A stretch of 64,000 nucleotides of DNA from Spinacia oleracea (GCF_020520425.1 NC_079492.1:114239157-114303156); one strand, 5' to 3'; counted from the stretch's first letter, positions 34,143-46,511 are shown. Translations and numbers: made by a program. Notes: generated by a model not told the origin, from the letters alone.

Positions 34143-34885
34143 TAATACATGCAAAAGAGAACAGCAACTTTTCGGTAGGACCGCCTCACGGCGCGTGTAG
34201 GAAAGACCAGGTAAGACAATCACGCGCGCGTATCTTCACGCGCGGTATAAATTGACTTTTTTTTCTCTCTCCTCTCATTTTCTGTAAACTCCATCTTCTC
34301 TCCTCTCATCGTTCTCCCTGTAACTCAAAACCCCTAAACTCCTCCTTCGCGATCTCTTCTTCTCCTCCGCCGCAAACCCTAGTTTCTTTCGCCGCGATTT
34401 CTACCACAAAACGAATTCCATGGATCTCTCACCGTCGTATCCACATGAAAACTTCAAGATTGATTATGGTTGGTGGTCGAGGTTGACGAATTCTCTTCTA
34501 CGGCGGTCTATGAGTAGTTCTGGAAGGTGCTCTAAATTCGATGCTGGTGTCATTGGTGTTTTGCGAGGAGGGTTGATTCGAATCTGGGCATGGTTGTTGT
34601 GTTTGATTGGCGAGGGAGATGGTGTTGTGTTTGGGTGTGCTGAAATTAGGTTTTTTTATTATAGATTTTTTATCTGCCTTTGATTCGTTGCGGTGGTTGT
34701 GGTTTTTAATTTAGTTGAATTCAGTCACGCCACCCATCACCGGTGGATTCGATGATGGTGAATTAGGCGGCGGAAAGGAAGTCGGAGTGAGGAATGGAGT
34801 CACAAGAAAAACCACTGAATGTAGATGTATTTCAGTATATTGAAATTTCTCCTGTAGTTTTTTTTTTATAGAATTTTGTTTTAGT

Positions 34886-35215
34886 TACTCCCTCCGTCCC
34901 GGAATACTTGACCTGTTTTCCTTATCGGGGCGTCCCTTAATACTTGACCTGTTTCTAAAAATGGAAATATTCTAACAATATTATATTATTTTACTCCACC
35001 CCTATTAACCCACCTACCCCCTACTCCATACAAAAAATAATTAAAAATTCAACCCCTACTCTCCCCCAACCCCACCTCTTAACCCACCTCTCACTAACTA
35101 CATTAAAATAATACCCCACTATCAACTACTACCTATTAAATTAAATAAGTCAATTCAAATCCCTTAAACTCTGTGCCGGTCAAACCGGGTCGAGTATTCC
35201 GGGACGGAGGGATTA
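34886..35215. mobile_element. Stowaway-like MITE
   Basis: Inverted-orientation relative of 26289-26620. Left end TACTCCCTCCGTCCCGGAAT; right end GGGACGGAGGGATTA. Confidence 0.8.
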
Positions 35216-35479
35216 TAATTTTTTTATATTTAGTTATGAAATAAAGTGTTTTAGTTATCTTTTTGCATTTTATTTTTGGTTATAAGCAACAAATCATCAA
35301 TGTCTTTTGATGTTAATTTTCTGAATCTGAAAAAATCCACTAAAACTCAAAAAAATTTAACTAAAACACAAAATAAAGAAACTAAAACCGCAGAAATCTT
35401 AACTAAAGCTCAAAAAAAAAAAACTAATACTAAATTTTTTAAACTAAAAATATATAACTAGAACTCAATTTTTTTTTTT

Positions 35480-36880
35480 AAAAATCCTAACTAAAACTTC
35501 AAAAACAATAACTAAAGCTCGAAAATCCCTAACTAAAACTCAGAAAATCTTAATTGGTCTCATTGCTTTAACTAAATCATTTCATTGCTTAATTAATTGG
35601 TTCTATTGCTTTAACTAAATCGTTTCGTTGCTTAACTAATATGTTTCATTACTTAACTAATTGAATTCAAACTTAACTGATTGGTTTCATTGCTTAACTA
35701 ATTGAATTTCAAACTTAACTAATTGTTTCGATTGCTTAACTAATTGAATTTCAGGTTTACCTAATTGGTTTCGTTGCTTAACTAAATCGTTCCATTGTTT
35801 AACTAATTGGTTTCATTGCTTAACTAATACGTTACATTACTTGACTAATTAAATTTCATGTTTAACTAATTAGTTCATTGCTTAACTAATTGGTTTCATT
35901 GCACAACTAATTAGTTCCATTGCATAACTAATTGGTTCAATTGTGTAACTAATTGGTTTCATTGATTAACTAATTGAATTTCAAACTTAACTAATTGGTT
36001 CAATTGCTTAACTAATTGAATTTCATGCTTAACTAATTGGTTCAATGCTTAACTAATTGGTTTCAATGCTTAACTAATTGGTTTCAATGCTTAACTAATA
36101 GGTTACATTACTTGACTAATTGAATTTCAGGTTTAACTAATTAGTTCAAATTCTTAACTAATTGGTTTCATTGCTTACCTAATTGAATTTCAAACTTAAC
36201 TAATTGGTTCGATTGCCTAACTAATTGAATTTCAGGTTTACCTGATTGGTTTCGTTGCTTAACTAAATCGTTCCATTGTTTAACTAATTGGTTTCATTGC
36301 TTAACTAATACGTTACATTACTTGACTAATTAAATTTCATGTTTAACTAATTAGTTCCTTGCTTAACTAATTGGTTTCATTGCATAACTAATTAGTTCGA
36401 TTGCATAACTAATTGGTTCAATTGTGTAACTAATTGGTTTCATTGATTAACTAATTGAATTTCAAACTTAACTAATTGGTTCAATTGCTTAACTAATTGA
36501 ATTTCATGCTTAACTAATTGGTTCAATGTTTAACTAACAGGTTACATTACTTGACTAATTGAATTTCAGGTTAAACTAATTAGTTCCAATGCTTAACTAA
36601 TTGGTTTCATTGCCTCACTAATTAGTTTCATTCCATCACTAATTAGTTCAATTGCTTACTAATTGAATTTCAAGCTCAACTAATTGATTCCATTGTTTAA
36701 CTAAACGGTTTCATTGCTCAACTAATTGAATTTCCGTCTTAACAAATACTTTATTTATATCTGTAAACTTATAAATTTTATCGCTTAACTAATTGGTCTC
36801 GGTGCTTAAATAATTGACTTCAATGCTTAACTAATTTACTCCATTGCTTAACTAATTGAATTTTATATTAACAAAAAAAA
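35480..36880. repeat. CTTAACTAATTG-word field
   Basis: About 60 degenerate copies of CTTAACTAATTGGTTTCATT and CTTAACTAATTGAATTTCA run head to tail. A block of about 481 bases is itself duplicated (35761 matches 36242). Confidence 0.85.
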
Positions 36881-38219
36881 TTTCACGAAATCATAACTAA
36901 TTCTCAAAAACTCTTAACTAAAATCCAGAAATGTGTAACCAAAATAAACGTATTATTAACTAAAACATATAAATGAACCAAAATTGTTACAATCCAGGAA
37001 TTAATTGCACTTCTTTGCAATTTTACCATAAAAATTATTACTAAACCATTTTATTTATTAACTAAATATAACTAAACTATGACTAAAACAAATCTGTAAT
37101 GACAAAGCAGCTCCTTTAATTTAACAACAAGGAAGACCAACAACAACAATAGTTGTTACGACTTGCGAGGCCTCTGCAACATTGTTCCTTCGCATTCCCG
37201 CCACCGCCACAGCCGCAACCAGGGAATTAGAGCCGCCAACACAACAACCACAAGATCTGTTCCACCACAGCAAGAGGAACTCATTCAACCAGCACATAAC
37301 ATCGAACAATGGCGATTGGCGACTCTCAATCTTCACGCCGACGCTTCTCCTTCCCTTCCTTCATCTCTCGCTGTTCGCCGACGATCTTTTTTCGCAAGAA
37401 CCCTAATTTCTCGCCGGAATTTAATAAAAGGAATCACAAAAACAAAAACAGAAAATCAAATTCCAAATAAAAACTCAATCCTAATAATTTCAAGGAAATG
37501 AATCGTAATCTCCAGCATTCAAATACGAGTAATAATTTTAGATCGAACATCAAACCTATTTTGAACGCGGAGATCCAGTGGTTGCGGACTTACGAGCGTC
37601 CTTTGTGGTGAGAGAAGACGAACACTACCGCCGGCGGCGCCGCGATCGACTACGCCACCAAAATTCGTCGTTGCTAAAACATCAAATTCGTAGAGAAACG
37701 ATCAAATTCGCATAGAAACGAGCAACTTCGCATAGAAACGAGTAAATTCAATCGAATTTGGCGACAACGCCGCCACCTTCCTCACCGCTTCTTCGCCGGG
37801 AAACTTACAAAATCGTAGAAACGAAGATGAAGCAGATAGGTTGAGTCAGAGATCTGAAGAAATCGAGTTGAATGGAAGTAGAAGAAGGATCGACGAAGAA
37901 TCACAGAGCTTTCTCTCTCCTCAAAGTTGGAAGGTGAACAGTGATAAGAAATGAGGAAAAAATCGTGTAAAAGGGGCTTTTATAGGACCCGAATAATGTG
38001 ACCCGCGACCAGCCCAGCAAGACTTGACCCGCGAATACAACCCAACTATAAGGTGGTCTTACAGGAAAGACCGCCTTATACAAAAGTTTGTAAAAAGAGA
38101 ATTGGAAAGTGGAATCTAATATATATATATATATATATATAGGGGTATAGGAGAGGGATCCGGTGAGAACACCTCCTTATGTAAGAACACTTCTTATGGT
38201 GAGAACACTTTTGCACTCT

Positions 38220-39170
38220 CTATGTTCTATATTTATTCAACAATGTTCTAAATTTGCTAACTCATGTTCTAAATTTATTCAACGATGTTCTAAATTTATT
38301 TAACCATATTCTAAATTGGTTCAACCATGTTTTAAATTTATTCAAGCATGTTTTAATTTTATTCAACCATGTTTTAAAATTTTAACTTCATGTTCTAGAT
38401 TAATTCAAGCATGTTCTAAAATTATTCAACCATGTTCTAAATTCTTAACCTCATGTTCTAGATTAATTCAAGCATGTTCTAAAATTATTCAACCATGTTC
38501 TAAATTTGTAAGCTCATGTTCTAAATTTATTCAAGCATGTTCTAAATTTATTCAACAATGTTCTAAATTTATTCAACGATGTTCTAAATTTATTCAACGA
38601 TGTTCTAAATTTATTCAACGATGTTCTAAATTTATTCAACGATGTTCTAAATTTGTTCAACCATGTTCTAAATTTATTCAAAGATGTTCAAAATTTATTC
38701 AACAATGTTCTAAAGTTAGAACATGAGAATGTAGTCAACACATATACATATATACATGCATGTTCTAAACTTTTAAGCTCATGTTCTAAATTAATTCAAA
38801 CATGTTCTAAAACTATTAAACATGTTATAAAACTATTCAAGCATCTTCAAAATTAATTCAAGCATGTTCTAAATTTATTCAATCATGTTCTAAATTTTCA
38901 AGCTCATGTTCTAAATTTATTCAATCATGTTCTAAATTTATTAAATGATGTTCTAAATTTTTTCAAGCATGTTCCAAATTTATTCAAGCATGTTCTAAAT
39001 TTATTCAACCATGTTCTACATTTATTTAAACATGTTCTAAATTCATTCAAACATGTTCTAAATTTATTCAAGCATGTTTTAACTTTTTCAACGGTGTTCT
39101 AACTTTATTCAAGCATGTTCTAAATATATTCAAGCAAGTTCTAAAATTTATTATAGCATGTTTTAATGCT
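38220..39170. repeat. ATGTTCTAAATTTATTCAA array
   Basis: Roughly 45 copies of an 18-19 base unit in one orientation. The most regular part is 38520-38720. The open frames over it are products of the repeat. Confidence 0.9.
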
Positions 39171-40009
39171 GCCACTTTTCTTTATTGCCAATGTACACTT
39201 GATATATGTTGGCAATTAAGAAGAGATACATACAGAAAAATAAAATAAAGATAAACTAATTGCGCAACCATGTACTACGATAAGCCACGGTGTTCACAGC
39301 GTAATTTTGCAAATTTAGAGGCTACAATCAACACTTTGAGAGTGAAATATTTACCAAACAACTTCCAGGTTTACACAATCTAAATAGATAAACTCCGATA
39401 TTCTACCGCACCAGCACCAAAGAAATAACATAATATACCAGTATACAATTGCAGGTTTCCAAAATATTAAGGTCGTACTGATTGGAATGTAATTAAAAAC
39501 ATCTGGTAAAGTTGCTAGAAACATTCGAAGTTTGATTTGCAGGTTCACATATATGTTTTGATTTCGAAGAATCGATTGAAAAATCGATTGAAAATTGCCG
39601 ATTAAAATTGATTTTGAATTGAGAAATCGAGAAATGAGAATTACTGGATTGAAATTACCGATTGAAATTGCTGATTGAAATTAGTGGATTTCTGGTTCAA
39701 TTTGACCGGCGAATTTGTTCGAGCGGCGACGAGAAGAGAAGGAACCACCGCGAGCAACGGCGACGATCGATTTAGGCGAGGTTGAATTGAGAAATCAATT
39801 TTGGCGAGATTAAAATCGATTTCAATTCGATTTCGAAGAATTTCAGCGAGATTGAATTAAGAAATCGATTGAATTGAATTTCACCGAGATTGAATTGCTG
39901 AATTGAAATTACTTTTACCTGATTCGCGAACCACAACTAACGCCACCACCATTTTTGGTTCGATTTCAGGTTCGGCGACCAACGATGGAATTGCTGGGAG
40001 CAGCGGCGA

Positions 40010-40095
40010 TCTGCGGCGGCGAGCAGCGTCGAGCGACGGCGGCGAGCAACGGCGAGAAGCGGCGGCGAGCAACGGCGAGAAGCGGCGGCGAACTG
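40010..40095. repeat. GGCGGCGAGCAACGGCGA minisatellite
   Basis: Four to five units of GCGGCGAGCAACGGCGAGAA in the right arm of element B. Confidence 0.7.
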
Positions 40096-40299
40096 AGCAG
40101 TGAGAGAAGCGTTCGAAAGGAGAGAGAGAGAGGGGAATCGAAGAGAGAGAAATAGGGCTGGAAATAATGAAAAAAATGGTTAAAAAATAATTATATTGGG
40201 ATATTTGTTCATAATAATTACGAAAATGCCATTATTAAAAAGTGTTCTCACCGTAAAGAAGTGTTCTCACCGTAAGGAAGTGTTCTCACGAGAGCCTTC

Positions 40300-41809
40300 C
40301 TATATATATATATATATATATAAGGGAGTTTTTTGGAGAGCATTTAGAGCATCCACATAGGATTTCCACGTCATCACATGGAATTAACTAATATTAAAAA
40401 TAAATAAATAATATTAGAGTCTTGCATAATTTAAATTGTAGATAATATGATAAAGATAGATTTCAACAAAAAATTATCCTACTTCTCTTCTAACTTTTTG
40501 TATATATATCCATATTCCTTTTTCAATTGAGCCGCTCACCAAGCACATATAGAACAAGGTAGAATATTACTCAAAATTAGTCATCCCCTCATCCTAATCG
40601 CCTATTTTACAACCACCAAAAACTACATGTAGGATACGAAGATACCTTCACACGGATGAAACATTGCTCGCTCAAGATTTAGGGATAAACTAATGATGTC
40701 AATTTTTTTTGGTAAAATCATTAGAAATTTAGCAGATATTATGGCACTAAGTTCGTTAAAAGCTTGGATAATAATCTTAGTCCGAGCTTAACACGGTCAA
40801 GCAATTCAGCTGAACATGCTTACAAAGTTTATTCATACAGTAGTATTCTTTAAAGTCGATGGTGGAGTATATATTACATATATCGGTTGCACACAAGAAA
40901 AAGTGAAGCACAAACTTTAATTTAAGGAGGGCGATTGCTGCAACAAATTATAGTAGACTGCTACTGTGCAATTGAGGAATATTTAAAAATGGATTTTACT
41001 TGGATAGTTTTTTTTTAAGCATGCCGATTGTAGTTATTGATAATTAATAAATTGTAATTGTAATTTCAATTACATTAATAGTAAGGATCCAATTCACTTT
41101 TTTTTTTTCCTATCTCTTAGCCCGAATAAGTGGCGTTCATTAATTAACTATAAGCTTTGCCTTCGTGGCCTTCTTTAAAGTCATATTTAAACTAAATTCC
41201 AAATAATACATATTTTCGGATAACTTTACGTCAAAGTATACATTAAGAATTGTAGCTTCTTGTAATGATCTCTTACTTTGTACGTGTGGAGTGAATAATC
41301 AATATCCCTCGGCCTTGGTTTTGCTCAATCCGTTGACGAAAGTTTATCATCAGATAAATCTAGAATCTTCTATTGGTATCAAATGGTATAGCACCTTCGG
41401 TATTGGATATGATCATCTAAACGACGAGTACAAAGTAATTTCGATGAATGATTGGGTTTCATACAAAGTTTATGTTTACAGTCTAAGAGATGGTTACTGG
41501 AAAACGAAACTATTTAATATACAATTAGTTTATATTTTTAGATAATTATCAAGTATGTAATAGAGTTTTATTTACCTTAAACCTTTGATGGGAAAAGATA
41601 GTAAGAGAAAAAGATTCAATTATCTCCTTTAAAAAATCCCTTCAAAAAAAAAAAACAATTCCCTATAAAATATAAGATAGAATTACAAATGGGGAGTTAT
41701 ATCAAATGCAAAATAAATACAATAGAAAGTTATCTTAAAGTTTTTATTCTAAAAAATAAAAAAGTGCTCTGTATTGACAAACCCGTGCATCGCACGGGCT
41801 TCATACTAG
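40300..41809 (+). mobile_element. Helitron with a gene fragment
   Basis: The 3' end has a hairpin, CCCGTGCATCGCACGGG (41783-41799), and CTAG|T at 41806-41810. The 5' zone after the TA run reads AAGGGAGTTTTTTGGAGAGC and then a CACGTCATCAC phrase typical of plant Helitrons. The exact TC start is blurred by the (TA)n that it shares with element B. Confidence 0.6.
41240..41540 (+). pseudogene. F-box-associated domain fragment
   Basis: The frame reads VASCNDLLLCTCGVNNQYPS, LLNPLTKVYHQI, FGIGYDHLNDEYKVISM and YKVYVYSLRDGYWKT. This is the first half of the FBA_1 repeat region of plant F-box proteins (GSCNGLLCL, LWNPSTR, GFGYD...DYKVV, VYSL...W). No F-box and no end. It lies inside the Helitron, so it is a captured piece. 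Confidence 0.7.
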
Positions 41810-42042
41810 TATAATACATGGGTGAAGTTTTCAATATATTTTGGGACGACCGATTTGAAAAACATGACTATAACTTTGGGACAAAACGAGTACTACGTAC
41901 AATAATGCTGAATTGCTGATTTTTAATGATTATCGATGGCTTAATTGGTTAAAGTCGATCAAAACTAATCTACAAAATTTACCTGTCTCTCTCTACGTTG
42001 ACTAAAAAAGAGCATGATTTGAAAGTACGAAAGTCTTTTTTG
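41810..42042. other. Intergenic DNA
   Basis: Nothing recognised. Confidence 0.4.
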
Positions 42043-42371
42043 TACTCCCTCCGTCCCATAATATAGTGCCCGTTTGACCAAAATCACGGTTATTAAGGTT
42101 AAGGATAACATTGATAATAAAAACAATAATGATTTGTACTTTCAAGATAAAGTACATGTTAGTTGGCAAAAATGGAGAGATAAATTATAGATTAAAGGTG
42201 TATACATAATAAATAGGCCTAAAAGGGACAAAAATCAAGCACATGGGTTGAATAAAAGTCAAAAAGTACAATTTTCAAAGTAAAAATTAATGGTTTAAAA
42301 TAGAAATAGGCACATCATTTAGGGACACCATTTTAGGAAAACAGGCACTATATTATGGGACGGAGGGAGTA
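42043..42371. mobile_element. Stowaway-like MITE
   Basis: Ends TACTCCCTCCGTCCCATAAT and ATTATGGGACGGAGGGAGTA are inverted copies. Confidence 0.85.
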
Positions 42372-42972
42372 AAAAATAAAAATAAAAATATATATACAAG
42401 TGAGATGCCACCTTGAAAGAACTTATTGGAGTGGATCGATTGTCGATATGGTTGGGCTAACCCGGCTTGCTATGCTGGCACAGTGGCACCATATATAGTA
42501 CTCCGTTAGGGATAACACGTGAACTTAACACGTAAAGAAACAGCCGGCTAACCATCAGCTTGACTTAAATTTTTAAACAGTGGACATGGCCAATTTGGTA
42601 ACTTGCTAATTCTACGTAACAAGGAAAATACCTTTAAAAGCCATGTTACTCAACAATAAATCCACATGCAATTGCTTAGTATTGACTCTTTTAATATATA
42701 AATCCGCCTTCAATATGTTCTAACTTCTACACTTCCCTTTCAAACCAACTTCAACGCCTGCATCTTTTATAATTACATTATTTTTATCTTACAATTATTT
42801 TATATGTATCGAATCCTTTGATTATACGTTGGAAGCACGTTTAGGAAGATGTAACAGAAAAAGTCAAAGGATGACACACACACAAAAAAAAAGAAGGACA
42901 AAGAAAAAAGAAAGAGCTCAACTTTTAACAAGTAATCTAATTTGATTGCAAGAAAAGAAAAAAAGGGTAAAT
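42372..42972. other. 3' flank of the LBD gene
   Basis: The 3' UTR should lie at its right side. No other feature is seen. Confidence 0.4.
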
Positions 42973-43629
42973 TTATGTCCAGAGAGACTCTCTTTTAAGA
43001 GGGTCCTGAATTACATTGGCAGTAAAATCATTAAGGTAATGCTGGAGATTACTGAAGTTGTTACTAGTTGCTAAAAGAAGAGATTTTTCATCTGCAAAGT
43101 CTATCTGGTTTTGAAGTAACGCGGTGGTCATCGGGTCTTGCTGCATTTGAATGCTTAGTATTTCTGCTTGAGCCACTGCCAGCTGCATTTGTAGCTGTGA
43201 GACTTGGTTTTGCAGGAATGAAATTGCACCTACACACCCATAAACAGGGTCCCTTATCCTCGCATTTGCTTCGTATACCAAACTGCTCACTGCATCTGCT
43301 CTCTGCTCAACTGGAATTTCCTGAGATTTTAAAAGAAAACAACAGCTTACAATTATATAGGATAAAACTAATGCATACCATTTTATTCGTGTCAACTTAG
43401 GCCTTTTAAATTTGCACTAGTGTTATATTTGTTGAATTCGCGAATAAAGAGATGGAGGGTGTCAAACCTGCAACATTTTGCTGACATTGCTTGCACCAAA
43501 GACCTTATGAACAAGGGCAAACCTTTGAGGGTCTTCAGGAGGGAAGTAAGGAGCAAAGATGCAGTCCTTAGCGCAACGCCGTCTCAACAACTTGCATGAT
43601 GCACAAGGTGAACTTCCACTTCCTCCCAT
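42973..43629 (-). CDS. LBD12: LOB-domain protein, LBD12-like
   Basis: Exons 43629-43468 and 43320-42973 join in phase 0 over a 147-base intron and encode 169 residues. The LOB domain is complete. The C-block has Cys 9, 12, 19 and 23 (CX2CX6CX3C). The GAS block begins [11 protein letters not shown] and ends with [10 protein letters not shown]. The Leu-zipper-like coil is [20 protein letters not shown]. These make it a class I LBD, a plant-specific DNA-binding regulator of lateral organ and boundary development. The start [15 protein letters not shown] matches the LBD12 subgroup (At2g30130 in Arabidopsis). An upstream in-frame ATG at 43659 would add 10 residues and is less likely. The intron position after KMLQ is the conserved one. 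Confidence 0.92.
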
Positions 43630-43659
43630 GCTAGCTTTTTCTTCTCTATAACTAAACAA

Positions 43660-45035
43660 AGACTACAAACTTATACCAGGCTAGAAGCTTCACCTCTGAT
43701 AGTTTGATGATGAGTTGATGGAATAAATAAGACAGGGATATGATTTTAGAAGCAAAATGGGCCAAGGTCACATATATTTATACTACTTTGAGGAGGTACT
43801 TATATAATAATAATCTTAGAGTTGAATGGATCCCACACATAAAAATAAGGTTCAAACTAGGGATAGAGAGTTTATTTAAGACATATTAGAATATCAAGGA
43901 ATATGTACAAATGGAAATGAGAGCTTGATTAAACAGCACACCTACCCTCACTCCCTCAGGCCTCAGCTCAATAGGAGGATACTGGTCAGGTTTAGCCGTT
44001 AGGCAATGAATACTTTTATCATGTAAACTAATTCGACCACATACTGGAGCACCTTCTTTAGATTAGTGTAAACACTACCTAGTTTTCTTTCCTAATAAAA
44101 AATAAACATGGTGGAACAACCCTCTTACAACCTCTAAAATGTGGAGCGGTTTTTGTAAAACGAAAACAGTTCTAAAAATAGTCACATAATTTAGTGATTT
44201 AATTAGACACTTTTATTATCTCTAAGCAAAGGTAGCTAGCAACTACCAAGGGTATAAAGGTCAATTCGAATATAAGAGAAGACCACCGCCCCGGCGCGTG
44301 ATAGGTTGGCATCCATGCAATTGTTTCAATTCCACGTTCCCATTTGACTAATCTAGTTATATTCTCCCCTCCTTGGCTACTCCTACACGTGAGTGTGAAA
44401 TAAAAAGTACAACTAAAAACATACCAAAGAGGGGTAATTAAAACAGAACAATTGGGTTAAACAAATGTTAAAATACATAATTAAGCAGGTGGGATAATAT
44501 ATGAAAAAACCTAAGCTAGTCTGATTTAAGAGTGAGAAATGGGCTCGACGTGAATGTTTGTTGGCAGACATTCACATCTTCAAAGATAACACACGTCAAA
44601 CATCTATCACGTATCACAATGTATGCTCTATCAAAGATCTTTGCCATCAGACCAGTATTATCGAACCTAACCATTGTCAAAATTTGTGGGTGTTTGGGTC
44701 CTTCGGGATATGATTCCATAGTTTATTCTAAACGAGGTAGTTATTTATTAAACATATACAAATACAAAACTGAAGAATCTCTAGATTTTATGTGTCTACT
44801 TCAAAAGCATGACTATTTGGATTCATCACAACTAACAAAAGCTTCATGTATAACGAAGTATTTGTCATCCACTTCTTTTCGTGTAGGGAAGAAACTAAGA
44901 AATGAACAAGTATATTTTTTGTTGCAACGGGTTGACTTTCATGCATATCAATGCGTGTGTTTTTAAATACTTGTATTATTAATCGTAAGTTAAAATTATA
45001 AAAGTTGATATTTTGAAGTATATATGAGCTATATA
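43660..45035. other. Upstream region of LBD12
   Basis: It should hold the LBD12 promoter. A 144-codon plus-strand frame (44532-44966) has no recognisable motif and lies in AT-rich DNA. I do not call it a gene. Confidence 0.4.
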
Positions 45036-45490
45036 CGGCAAAATTACTAAAAAATATCAAAATTTCTGAATTACACCTCTATTTCAAGTAATTATCAATC
45101 TACATCCACATCAACAAAGAAAACCGATTAATTTTCTTCAACGAGTCAGGACTACATCGCCAACTCAATTAGTGATGTCGTCCTCTTACATCGCCAATTG
45201 AATTAGCAACGTAAGAGGACTACATCGCTAATTTAGTTGACGATGTAAAACTTTTTACCTTTGTTTTAATCGGTGGAATTGGACAAACAAATCGCTAAAT
45301 CAATTGGCGATAATGTCAGGTAAATCGCCAATAGGCGGTAAACAACATTGTCAACTCAATTGGGGATTTAGTGTTATACCGTGAAAAAAATAGTAGTCTT
45401 TAAAACAATGTTGATGTAGACGATAGATTGAGAATTTATCAAAAAAAAAAGGGGCGTATTTCTGAAATTTTGACATCTTTTTGGTATTGA
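45036..45490. mobile_element. Foldback element 1 with ATCGCCAATT words
   Basis: The left arm (AAAATATCAAAATTTCTGAA ... AATTATCAATCTACATCCAC) is the inverted copy of the right arm (GTTGATGTAGACGATAGATTG ... CTGAAATTTTGACAT). Between them are several palindromic words such as ATCGCCAATTGAATTAGC and ATCGCTAATTTAG. Confidence 0.7.
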
Positions 45491-45559
45491 CATCAATTGA
45501 AAAATAGAAAAATAGAAAGAAAAAAAAAGTCATAAAAAAAAGGATTTTCTTTGGGAAAA

Positions 45560-46084
45560 TTTCCAACAAAAATGTTAAAAGATATCAAAATTCTAGAAAT
45601 ACGTTCCTCTTTCAATAAATTTTCAATCAACGTAAGCATTGATATAAAGACTAATATTTTTTTTCCCGGTTCAACACTAAATCGCCAATTCAAATTGCGA
45701 TATTGTTTAGTAAAATTGTCAATTGAACTGACGAGTTACCTGACATCAACATCATTTTGATTGACGATTTTACTATAAAACATCGAAAATTCAATTGATG
45801 AATTTGTTATTTGTCTACTTTCACTGCTAATTGAGTTGGCAATTTTGGTTGTCCACTTCCACTATTAAAATAAAGGTAAAAAGGTGTACATCGCCAACTC
45901 AATTAGCAATGTCCTCTTACATCACCAATTCAATTAGCAATTTAGTGCACTACACCGCTAATTGAATTGGCGATATAGCCTTGACTTGTCAAAAAAAAAA
46001 AAAAATAGACCAATTTTCTTTGCTGAAGTGGACAGTAGATTGAAAATTAATTGAAATATGAGCATATCTCGGGAATTTTATCAT
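45560..46084. mobile_element. Foldback element 2 with ATCGCCAATT words
   Basis: Arms match those of element 1 (left AAGATATCAAAATTCTAGAA, right AGATTGAAAATTAATTG ... GGGAATTTTATCAT, inverted). The centre again holds words such as ATCGCCAATTCAAATTGCGA and CCGCTAATTGAATTGGCGAT. Confidence 0.65.
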
Positions 46085-46085
46085 A

Positions 46086-46511
46086 CTAGTTGTTGGATCG
46101 TGCGCTAGCGCCCACGATCCCCCAAGGTATACAAGTTTATTTACATTTACAAATTTACGTTAAATACTAGAAAGCAATGCTACAGTTCGATTTGCATGTA
46201 ATTAATAATATGAAATCATACATACGTTTACGATATTTATGCATTGATATTGTAGCATTCTACAAGCAACATTTATAGGAGAGACGAGAGGGCTGAGGAA
46301 AACTAGGTTAGAAAGAATGATGAGAGAAGTTCGTTTGAATGGATTATTGGGCTGCCAAGCCAACAAAAGGATGAAGAAAAGGCAAAAGAGAAAAAAAGGA
46401 GACCAAGGGTATAATTGTCCCCACACTATTGATAAGAATAAGAAGAAAAAAAAATTAAGGCACAAAATAAGAGTAAAATATTAAGTGCACTCTTAGGTGA
46501 ATAATAATAGA
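46086..46511 (-). mobile_element. Short Helitron, 5' end uncertain
   Basis: Minus-strand 3' end: hairpin GGATCGTGGGCGCTAGCGCACGATCC region (46095-46120), then AACAACTAG|T at 46085-46092. A possible 5' end TCTATTATTATTCACCTAAG starts at 46511, but the base before it is T rather than A. Confidence 0.4.

Larger units (their letters stand above)
34155..38095. mobile_element. Word-field element A, ~3.9 kb
   Basis: The outer ends are imperfect inverted copies. The left has CAACTTTTCGGTAGGACCGCC, and the complement of the right end has CAAACTTTTGTATAAGGCGGTC; both also carry a GGAAAGACC / GGTCTTTCC core. Next comes, on each side, a 200-400 base GC-richer gene-like leader (CTCTCTCC, CGCCGC). The centre is a field of one AT-rich word. 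A MITE sits in the left arm. Exact borders, target duplication and superfamily are not settled. A left-arm frame starting at 34420 has no known product. Confidence 0.5.
38119..40322. mobile_element. Word-field element B with GTGAGAACACTT ends
   Basis: Left: (TA)n, then AGGGGTATAGGAGAGGGATC and GGTGAGAACACCTCCTTATG, with the GTGAGAACAC word repeated. Right, as complement: (TA)n, then AGGAAGGCTCTCGTGAGAAC with the same word three times. The left centre is an array of ATGTTCTAAATTTATTCAA. The right third (39540-40170) is GC-richer with GGCGGCGAGCAACGGCGA repeats and a purine-rich stretch. No coding gene is seen. Confidence 0.6.

Noticed and set aside
38316-38726. 136-codon frame of CSKFIQ repeats
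   Set aside because: It is the ATGTTCTAAATTTATTCAA array read in one frame; the unit is close to 18 bases, so the frame stays open by arithmetic.
38220-39170. Regular short direct repeats resembling a CRISPR array
   Set aside because: Plant nuclear DNA, units adjoin without unique spacers, and there are no cas genes.
43068-43400. 110-codon plus-strand frame
   Set aside because: Antisense shadow of LBD12 exon 2.
44532-44966. 144-codon plus-strand frame
   Set aside because: No recognisable motif, an opposite-strand frame overlaps it, and no leader or splice context. A degraded gene piece cannot be excluded.
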